From Hyphomicrobiales bacterium (lineage in GTDB: Bacteria; Pseudomonadota; Alphaproteobacteria; Rhizobiales; Xanthobacteraceae): a DNA stretch of 29,509 nucleotides. Shown here in pieces: positions 23,875 to 29,509 of the stretch. The stretch spans positions 1 to 29,509 of the forward strand of contig JACQTM010000368.1 in NCBI GenBank assembly GCA_016210825.1, written 5' to 3'. The notes beneath the pieces are model-generated. The model saw only the letters and a list, made by a program, of their open reading frames with translations. It was not told the DNA's origin and did no database searches. Position numbers and translations under genes: made by a program. How positions within the stretch are numbered: position 1 is the first letter of the stretch; each line of letters opens with the position of its first letter.

Positions 23875-24662
23875 CCAATGCAAGCGTCCATATCCGTTCG
23901 GCGCGTCGCGCGGCGATCACATTGTTGTTTGCCGCGGCGGTCTACGAAACGCTGGCGCGCAGCGGCATTTTTGCGGCGGCATTATTGCCGACGTTGCCAC
24001 AAGTGGCGCAAACGCTCGTCGCGATGCTCGTCGACGGCACGATGGTGTGGCACGTCGCCTACACGTTATATCGCGTGATATTCGGGTTCAGTCTCGCGGT
24101 CGCCGTCGGGGTGCCGCTGGGAATCCTGATGGGACGCTTCAGAGCGGTCGAAAATTTCTTTCTGCCGTTGGCCAGCGCCCTGATGCCGATCCCCTCGCTG
24201 GCTTGGGTGCCAGTTTTCATTCTTTGGTTCGGGATCGGCAATACCACCACCATTCTTATCGTCTTTTACGCCGCCACATTTCCAATGCTGCTCAACGCCT
24301 GGTCGGGCGTGCGCGCCGTCAATCCGTTATGGCTGCGTGCTGCGGGGGTCATGGGTGCGAGCGAACGCAGATTGTTCTGGAAAGTCATTGTTCCGGGGGC
24401 TTCGCCATTTATCATCACGGGCCTGCGTCAGGCTTTCCTGCGCGCGTGGATCGCCGTCGTCGGTGCCGAAATGCTCGCCGCGTCGAATTGGGGGCTGGGA
24501 TGGACAATTTTCGATGCCAAGGAATTCCTGAATGCGGACGTGATGCTAGCGTCGTTGGCGGTGATCGGGTGCATTGGGTTCATCTTCGAGCGGCTTGTGT
24601 TCGGTTCATTGGAGCGCATAACCGTCATTCGATGGGGCATGATGCGCGCGGCAAAAGACTAG
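23871..24662 (+). CDS. NitT/TauT/SsuC-type ABC permease, second of two
   Basis: This 263-residue permease is paralogous to the preceding one: it matches in LPTLPQVAQTLVAML, IPSLAWVPVFILWFGIGN, the EAA loop MGASERRLFWKVIVPGASPFIITGLRQAF, WGLGWTIFDAKEFLNADVM, and the C-terminal VIRWGMM. ATG 23871 overlaps the previous stop codon; a longer frame from 23709 runs through the first permease and is not real. Most systems of this family encode a single permease that homodimerises, so a heterodimer is implied here. The ATPase gene follows after 15 bases. Confidence 0.92.
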   Translation: MTNASVHIRSARRAAITLLFAAAVYETLARSGIFAAALLPTLPQVAQTLVAMLVDGTMVWHVAYTLYRVIFGFSLAVAVGVPLGILMGRFRAVENFFLPLASALMPIPSLAWVPVFILWFGIGNTTTILIVFYAATFPMLLNAWSGVRAVNPLWLRAAGVMGASERRLFWKVIVPGASPFIITGLRQAFLRAWIAVVGAEMLAASNWGLGWTIFDAKEFLNADVMLASLAVIGCIGFIFERLVFGSLERITVIRWGMMRAAKD

Positions 24663-24677
24663 GACCAGCGACGGCCC

Positions 24678-25439
24678 ATGCGTCCAATTGAAATCCGCGA
24701 TGTCTCGCTCATCTATGAAACACCGGCGGGTAATGTTCCGGGCGTGCAAAGCGTCAGCTTCCAAATCGCCGCTTCCGAATTCGTGTGCATTGTCGGCCCG
24801 AGCGGCTGTGGCAAGTCCACTTTGCTCAACATCATCGCCGGATTCCTAACGCCGACCGTGGGCGAAATCCGCATAGATGGTAAGGCCGTCACCGGACAGG
24901 GGCAGGATCGCGGTGTCGTTTTTCAAGACTTCGCCCAGCTTTTCCCCTGGCGCACGGCTTTGGGAAACGTGGCCTTCGGGCTTGAAATGCAGGGAATGGA
25001 AAAAAATAGGCGCGAAACAATCGCTATGGAGCAGCTTGGCTTGGTGAAGCTGGAAAAGTTCGCGCAATCCTATCCGCACCACCTGTCCGGAGGGATGCAG
25101 CAGCGCGTCGCCATTGCTCGCGCGCTGGCGTACAATCCCGCGGTCCTACTGATGGACGAGCCCTTTGCCGCGCTCGATGCGCTGACCAGGGACGATATGC
25201 AACGGTTGCTTGCGGACGTTTGGCGCAAAACACGAAAGACGGTGATCTACGTGACGCATAACGTAGCGGAAGCCGTATACCTCGCTGATCGCGTGGTGGT
25301 CATGACGCCGCATCCGGGGACCGTTAAGACCGAGGTTCTCATTCGGTTGCCGCGTCCACGCGATCCGCTCAGTGTGGAATTCCTGGACTATCAAAGGCAG
25401 CTCCTTCAGCATCTCGGCCAGCACGCAGCCGCGGGCTGA
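24678..25439 (+). CDS. NitT/TauT/SsuB-type ABC transporter ATPase
   Basis: This 253-residue cytoplasmic ATPase energises the permease pair upstream. Walker A GPSGCGKST is at 40-48, then VVFQDFAQLFPWRTALGNVAFGLE (Q-loop), signature LSGGMQQRVAIARAL, Walker B VLLMDEPFAALD near 153-164, and the switch histidine in VIYVTHNVAEAVYLADRV. All motifs are intact, and the 'FPW' after the Q-loop is characteristic of the SsuB/TauB/NrtD branch. It is followed after 52 bases by the binding-protein gene, completing the importer. Confidence 0.95.
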   Translation: MRPIEIRDVSLIYETPAGNVPGVQSVSFQIAASEFVCIVGPSGCGKSTLLNIIAGFLTPTVGEIRIDGKAVTGQGQDRGVVFQDFAQLFPWRTALGNVAFGLEMQGMEKNRRETIAMEQLGLVKLEKFAQSYPHHLSGGMQQRVAIARALAYNPAVLLMDEPFAALDALTRDDMQRLLADVWRKTRKTVIYVTHNVAEAVYLADRVVVMTPHPGTVKTEVLIRLPRPRDPLSVEFLDYQRQLLQHLGQHAAAG

Positions 25440-25491
25440 TGGAATATCGAATGTCAAAGCGCCGGACGGCGCAACGTGGGAGGATAAACAA

Positions 25492-26484
25492 ATGACGGTC
25501 CAATATAAGGGAATGACTCGCCGGCAATACCTTGCCGTGACCAGTGCAGCAGTGCTCGCGGGCGGGCTGGGCTTGCCAAAACGCGCCGAAGCACTTGAAA
25601 CGGTGCGCCAGGGATATCAAACGAATATGTGGGGCATGCCGACCTACTATCTCTTGCGATCGGGACTACTGGAGAAGAACGGAGTCAAATTCGAGGAATT
25701 TGCGGTTCCGTCGGGAAACCTCACTATGCAGCAGATGGTGGCGCGGCAGGTGGACCTCGGCACGTATGCCGGCCAATCCTTCATCCTCGGGCACGACAAG
25801 GGCGGTCTAGTCGGCATCGCCGTTATCGAACATGTCGGGAAGACATCGCGAGTCATGGCACGCAAGGACCTCAACATCACCAAGGTCGAGCAGCTCAAAG
25901 GAAAGAAGATCGCAAACCAAACGGGCTCTTCCATTGCCAGTATCTTCGCTAACACGATCGCTCCCAATGCGGGCCTTAAGAAAGACGACTATCAGGAGAT
26001 CCGCATGAATGTGAATGACATGGTGGCGGCGTTGGCTGCGAAGACCGTTGATGCCATGGTCAATGTGGAGCCCTACAACGCTATCGCCGAGGCCGACGGC
26101 CTCGCCGTGACGCTCACGGATTTCTGGCACGTGGACAAGATGCCGGTGTTCATGGCGGCGACGCCTGACTTCGTGGCGAAGAGCCCGGAGACCGTAATTG
26201 CCTATCTCAAGGCCTGGCGTCAGGTCGCTAACGATTTCAAGAAGAGCCCCGACAAGGTCGCCGACGTAATCTACAAGTTCTACACGGACAAGGGCTACAA
26301 GATGTCGCAAGACACCTTCAAGAAGGCCCTGGCGCGCGTTGAGGTCGATCCCGGTTTTCCTTCCGATTTACAGCCCTACATGCAAAGGGAAGCGGAAATC
26401 CTGTTACAAGCAAAGAAGATCAGCGCCATACCCGATTGGAAGAAGGCACTGCGGCCCGATTTCATGCAAAAAGCTTCTGCGTAA
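25492..26484 (+). CDS. NMT1/THI5-like ABC substrate-binding protein, Tat-exported
   Basis: This 330-residue periplasmic binding protein starts at ATG 25492, preceded at seven bases by GGGAGGA (25478-25484). A longer frame from 25372 overlaps the ATPase gene and lacks a signal. It opens with a twin-arginine signal, MTRRQYLAVTSAAVLAGGLG, cleaved near AEA-LET. TVRQGYQTNMWGMPTYYLLRSGLLEKNGVKFEE, VARQVDLGTYAGQSFI and LKGKKIANQTGSSIASIFA are the typical ligand-lobe elements of the SsuA/TauA/NMT1 family, as is AKTVDAMVNVEPYNAIAEADG. Ligands in the family include sulfonates, taurine, nitrate, pyrimidine precursors and aromatic acids; none can be selected here. A clear terminator follows. Confidence 0.93.
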   Translation: MTVQYKGMTRRQYLAVTSAAVLAGGLGLPKRAEALETVRQGYQTNMWGMPTYYLLRSGLLEKNGVKFEEFAVPSGNLTMQQMVARQVDLGTYAGQSFILGHDKGGLVGIAVIEHVGKTSRVMARKDLNITKVEQLKGKKIANQTGSSIASIFANTIAPNAGLKKDDYQEIRMNVNDMVAALAAKTVDAMVNVEPYNAIAEADGLAVTLTDFWHVDKMPVFMAATPDFVAKSPETVIAYLKAWRQVANDFKKSPDKVADVIYKFYTDKGYKMSQDTFKKALARVEVDPGFPSDLQPYMQREAEILLQAKKISAIPDWKKALRPDFMQKASA

Positions 26485-26501
26485 TCTACGCCATCGTCAC
26501 G

Positions 26502-26530
26502 AAGGCCGGCGCGCATGCACCGGCCTTTTT
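26502..26530 (+). terminator. Rho-independent terminator after the NitT-type operon
   Basis: AAGGCCGG (26502-26509) and CCGGCCTT (26520-26527) form a perfect 8-bp stem with a 10-base loop, and a run of five T (26526-26530) ends the structure. It lies 17 bases after the binding-protein stop codon and ends the transporter operon ahead of the LVIVD gene. Confidence 0.88.
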
Positions 26531-26565
26531 CTTTCATCGCACATCGATTCCAACTGGAGATGAGC

Positions 26566-27813
26566 ATGATTGCGACAAAGGCCCCCTTGCGAAAGAGCGA
26601 GGCGGTAACCTGGAATTTCAAATTGCTCGCCCATCACGAGCTCGGCGGCTTCGGCGGGATGGGCGAAGGCATGTCGATCCAGACCGCCAGGGATGGCCGC
26701 CGTATCCTTTGGCTCGCGCATGAAAGCGCGCCAAAAAATTTCACGGCCGTTGACGTTTCCGATCCGCGCAAGCCGAAGATCGTGGTCCAGACCGACCTGC
26801 CGGAAAGTTTCATGCGCTCGAACTCGCTGGAGCTGACTGGCGACATCATGGCGGTTGCCTACCAGACGCAGAAGGTGGGGCAAAAGCCGGCTGGATTTGA
26901 ATTGTTCGACGTTTCAGTCCCGGAACAGCCAAAATCAATTGCCTTCGTCGATGCCTCGGGACCGCACTCGCGCGGCATTCATCAGCTCTGGTTTTGCGAC
27001 GGCGAGTATGTGCATCTCGCCGGCGGCGCGACCGATTTCAAGGCCACGCATCCGCTCGACGATCAGTTCTATCGCATCTTCGACGTACGCGACCTATCGA
27101 AGCCGATCGAGGCCGGCCGCTGGTGGCTGCCGGGAACGCGCGAAGGTGACAGCGTGCAGCCCCCACAACGCCATAAGAAACCGCTCTACGACATGGGCTT
27201 TCGTGCCCATAACACCAACGTTTATCCGCAGCGGCCGAACCGCTGCTATCTCGGATATATTGACGCCGGAATGTTCATTCTCGATATTTCCGACAAGTCC
27301 GCGATCAAGCCGATTTGCCGTTTTGACAACTCGCCGCCGTATCACGGCTTCACTCATACGGTTCTGCCGCTATTCGAGCGCAACCTTCTCGTCATGACCG
27401 ATGAATCCGTCGTCGACGATGCCGCCGACTGGCCGAAGCTCGTATGGATTCTGGACGCGCGTGACGAGACAAATCCCATCCCGATCGCAACGTGCCCGGC
27501 GCCCAGCCTCGACAGCTTTGCCCGGCGCGGCGGACGGTTCGGCGCGCACAATATCCACGAGAACGTGCCGCTGCCGACATCTTGGCAATCGGATCAGATC
27601 ATCATTGGAACATTCTTCAACGCCGGCCTTCGCGCCTATGACATCTCTAATGCCTATCAGCCGCGCGAGATCGCGGCCTTCGTTCCCCCGGCGCCGCCCC
27701 TCGCCCCGCGCGGTACGATTCAGCTTAACGACGTCTTCGTCGATGAGCGCGAAATCGTTTACACGGTCGATCGTCATGCCGGGGGGCTTTACGTTCTGGA
27801 GATGGATTTCTAG
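26566..27813 (+). CDS. LVIVD-repeat beta-propeller protein
   Basis: This is a 415-residue protein. ATG 26566 has GGAG (26556-26559) six bases upstream; ATG 26560 is in frame but overlaps that site, and an earlier frame from 26515 lies in the terminator. No signal peptide is seen. Repeats of the form 'xLFDVSxPxxPxxIAxV' recur: FTAVDVSDPRKPKIV, ELFDVSVPEQPKSIAFV, RIFDVRDLSKPIEAG, FILDISDKSAIKPI, LDARDETNPIPIATC, RAYDISNAYQPREIAAF. This is the LVIVD (PF08309) propeller pattern. Histidine-rich loops HNTNVYP, YHGFTHTV and GAHNIHEN sit where selenium-binding-protein/methanethiol-oxidase-like propellers have metal ligands; this comparison is from memory. The function is unknown. The next gene, eight bases on, is a COG0523 GTPase, supporting a metal requirement. 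Confidence 0.82.
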   Translation: MIATKAPLRKSEAVTWNFKLLAHHELGGFGGMGEGMSIQTARDGRRILWLAHESAPKNFTAVDVSDPRKPKIVVQTDLPESFMRSNSLELTGDIMAVAYQTQKVGQKPAGFELFDVSVPEQPKSIAFVDASGPHSRGIHQLWFCDGEYVHLAGGATDFKATHPLDDQFYRIFDVRDLSKPIEAGRWWLPGTREGDSVQPPQRHKKPLYDMGFRAHNTNVYPQRPNRCYLGYIDAGMFILDISDKSAIKPICRFDNSPPYHGFTHTVLPLFERNLLVMTDESVVDDAADWPKLVWILDARDETNPIPIATCPAPSLDSFARRGGRFGAHNIHENVPLPTSWQSDQIIIGTFFNAGLRAYDISNAYQPREIAAFVPPAPPLAPRGTIQLNDVFVDEREIVYTVDRHAGGLYVLEMDF

Positions 27814-27821
27814 GCGCTACC

Positions 27822-28847
27822 ATGCTGCAAACATTGTCATCGCCGAAGTCAAGAATGTTTGGACGGCGGCGGCGCCATGAACGCGGTCCACGCATTCCTG
27901 TCACTGTCGTGACCGGATTTCTTGGCGCCGGAAAAACCACTCTGCTCAGGCACTTCCTTTCTACGCCCGAAGGCAGCAATACGGCCATTCTCGTCAACGA
28001 ATTTGGTGCGGTTGGAATCGATAATGCAATTTTGCGCTCGAGCACAGACGAAGCCATTCTGCTTGGCAACGGCTGTCTATGCTGCGATTTCCGTTCCGAC
28101 CTGCAAATTGCCTTGCGCCAGCTTGTCTCCGACCGAGACAAGGGACGCGTGACGGATTTCGAGCGGATTGTGATCGAGACCAGCGGTCTCGCCGATCCCG
28201 GTCCGATTTTGCGGACTTTTGCCACCGATCGAGCCCTTGGCGACGAGTTCCATTTGCAATGCGTCGCCGTCGTCGTTGATGCTGTTCAAGGCATGCAAGC
28301 CTTGAATCAATTCAGCGAGGCGAGGCGACAAGTAATCGTCGCTGATCGGATCATCGTCACCAAGACGGATCTCACGGAGGCGAGATCGAACAGCGAACTG
28401 ATGGTAACGCTTCGTGCGCTCAATCCGCGCATTCCCGTCGCATTGGCGACTGACGGAAAAATAAATCCTTATTTCTTGACCGAAAACGGCAACGAATGGC
28501 GCCTCGCGGCGAATTATTTCGCGGAGACAGTGCATTCCGACCGGATAAACAGTTTCGTTCTTTCATTCGATGAGCCCGTTGCCTGGGATGTCTTCGCGCG
28601 CGCCATGGAAACACTGGTTGCGCTTCGCGGCGCCGATCTTTTGCGCGTGAAGGGAATACTGAATGTCCATGGCTGCGACGGCCCCGTCGTTGTCCAATTC
28701 GTGCGGCATCTGGCCAATCCGCCGGTCGAGCTCGATACTTGGCCCGCTGGTGGCCGTGTCAGCCGTATCGTCTTCATCACTCAGGAAATCCCGGCTCGCG
28801 CGGTACGCGATCTGTTCGATGCTGCTGCGGCACTCGCAATCGAATAA
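27822..28847 (+). CDS. COG0523 (CobW/YjiA-type) G3E-family GTPase, probable metallochaperone
   Basis: This 341-residue GTPase starts at ATG 27822, eight bases after the LVIVD gene. No clear ribosome site is seen; ATG 27855 would remove a basic leader. Walker A GFLGAGKTT is at 32-40, EFGAVGIDNAI follows, and the metal-binding CxCC motif GCLCC is at 84-88. ETSGLADPGPIL and the base-recognition TKTDL (usually NKxD) complete the G domain. The C-terminal domain contains LLRVKGILNVHG and VSRIVFITQ, as in CobW_C. Members bind Zn, Co, Ni or Fe and help load metalloenzymes. Its place right after a histidine-rich propeller protein suggests that protein as the client; this is inference. Confidence 0.92.
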   Translation: MLQTLSSPKSRMFGRRRRHERGPRIPVTVVTGFLGAGKTTLLRHFLSTPEGSNTAILVNEFGAVGIDNAILRSSTDEAILLGNGCLCCDFRSDLQIALRQLVSDRDKGRVTDFERIVIETSGLADPGPILRTFATDRALGDEFHLQCVAVVVDAVQGMQALNQFSEARRQVIVADRIIVTKTDLTEARSNSELMVTLRALNPRIPVALATDGKINPYFLTENGNEWRLAANYFAETVHSDRINSFVLSFDEPVAWDVFARAMETLVALRGADLLRVKGILNVHGCDGPVVVQFVRHLANPPVELDTWPAGGRVSRIVFITQEIPARAVRDLFDAAAALAIE

Positions 28848-28899
28848 ATCGCCTACTGCAATCATTGCGCGCGACAGCAGGAAGCTGAGAAGACCGGCA

Positions 28900-29160
28900 C
28901 TACTTCGGGCTTGTGACAACTTGGCGCACGATCGGCCACGATAATTCTTGCTCGCTGCGGATGAACGCGGCCGTTTCCGTAGGCGACATTGGGCGTGGAT
29001 AGATGACCGCCGAGGCAGCGGGTAAGCCCGGGTCAGAATTTCCGCATACCGATATCGAAAAGTTTAAGCAGGAAATTTCCCATCCTGACCAATTCACGAT
29101 TAATTTCGACTATCTTTTTCGTTGGCTGGAGCGCGCTGGAAAGTTGTAAATACAGTCTCG
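28900..29160 (-). pseudogene. Frameshifted C-terminal relic of a Bug/TctC-type substrate-binding protein
   Basis: On the minus strand one frame reads PTKKIVEINRELVR then KLFDIGM before a stop at about 29035. A shifted frame downstream reads AVIYPRPMSPTETAAFIRSEQ and then PIVRQV, with its stop at 28900-28902. These are the successive elements of the C-terminus of Bug-family tripartite tricarboxylate binding proteins (TPxxIVxxLNxE...; SPxExAAFIRxEQxxWxPIV). They lie in two frames with no complete upstream part, since the thioesterase begins at 29222 on the other strand. The gap 28848-29221 thus holds a decayed gene and no intact one. Confidence 0.6.
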
Positions 29161-29221
29161 CATTGACATTGGGCCGCAAGCAACGCATCGATCTGTCGCG
29201 ACAGGGAGCTTCGACAACGCC

Positions 29222-29509
29222 GTGACCTATCTTGTCAATCGCAGGCAGGTGACCATCGAATGGGGTCATTGCGATCCCGCCGGAATTGTTTTCAATAGCC
29301 GGTTCTTCGAGTTTGCCGACTGGAGCACGGCACTCCTATTCCAGATCGCGCTCGGCATCACCAAGCTTGAAATGCGCGCCAAGTACGATGCGGATATGCC
29401 GTTGGTCGACGTCCGCGCCCGGTTCATGAAGTCATCGAAGCTCGCCGATGTCGTTGAGATCGCCTCAACCATCCGTGAGTTCCGGCGATCGAGCTTCGAT
29501 ATCACGCAC
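29222..29509 (+). CDS. 4-hydroxybenzoyl-CoA-type thioesterase (HotDog), N-terminal part
   Basis: The frame is open from GTG 29222 to the right edge (96 residues); the 3' end lies outside. An in-frame TAA at 29147-29149 bounds it upstream, and GTG 29222 is the first usual start after it, with GGGAG 13 bases before. EWGHCDPAGIVFNSRFFEFAD (residues 13-33) is the hallmark of the Pseudomonas-type 4-hydroxybenzoyl-CoA thioesterase/YbgC branch, with Asp18 in the place of the catalytic aspartate. MPLVDVRARFMKSSKLADVVEI is the following beta region of the HotDog fold. It hydrolyses an aromatic or short acyl-CoA; the exact substrate is not visible. This agrees with the acyl-CoA enzymes elsewhere in the window. 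Confidence 0.88.
   Translation, partial: MTYLVNRRQVTIEWGHCDPAGIVFNSRFFEFADWSTALLFQIALGITKLEMRAKYDADMPLVDVRARFMKSSKLADVVEIASTIREFRRSSFDITH

Noticed and set aside
1..29509. CRISPR array, tRNA/rRNA genes, insertion sequences
   Set aside because: No regularly spaced repeats, no tRNA-like cloverleaf or rRNA core, and no transposase-like frame or terminal inverted repeats were seen on reading both strands.

Overview
The window looks like the chromosome of a GC-rich alphaproteobacterium of the Rhizobiales/Bradyrhizobium-Xanthobacteraceae kind. This rests on codon use, the density of ABC importers for organic acids and amides, Tat-exported binding proteins, a crotonyl-CoA carboxylase/reductase homologue, and remains of a Bug/TctC binding protein. 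No rRNA, tRNA, CRISPR array or intact mobile element is visible. It reads as an uptake-and-catabolism region with three ABC importers, acyl-CoA enzymes and one regulator.

Layout. (1) 1-165: 3' end of a FAD-dependent dehydrogenase. (2) 420-11875, plus strand: a branched-chain-amino-acid-type (HAAT) importer with a Tat-exported binding protein, a hairpin terminator, then a long probable operon. The operon is a two-module periplasmic protein (called A here), livH-livM-livG-livF, a periplasmic protein homologous to the first half of A (B), a small cupredoxin-like protein, and a polytopic membrane protein whose periplasmic C-terminus is homologous to the second half of A (C). (3) 20117-11908, minus strand, converging on the first: a Ccr-like reductase, a second HAAT binding protein, livH-livM-livG-livF, an extra livH-livM pair, and a FixH/YtkA-like exported protein. 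(4) 20361-22947, plus: a FadR-type GntR regulator divergent from the ccr-like gene, then a DmdB-like acyl-CoA ligase. (5) 23041-26484, plus: a NitT/TauT-type importer with two different permeases, an ATPase and a Tat-exported NMT1-like binding protein, ending in a good terminator. (6) 26566-28847, plus: an LVIVD-repeat propeller followed by a COG0523 (CobW-type) GTPase. (7) 28900-29160, minus: a frameshifted C-terminal relic of a Bug-family binding protein. (8) 29222 to the edge: start of a 4-hydroxybenzoyl-CoA-type thioesterase.

How it may work together (inference): the three importers bring in small carboxylic or aromatic acids or their derivatives, the ligase makes CoA thioesters, the Ccr-like reductase and the thioesterase process them, and the FadR-type regulator senses an intermediate. 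The most novel part is the A/B/C set around the first livHMGF. It is a periplasmic two-module system in which the second module carries motifs like those of family 5 solute-binding proteins (OppA/DppA), and in C this module is fused to a 'fenitrothion hydrolase'-like membrane protein next to a cupredoxin. I know of no description of this combination.
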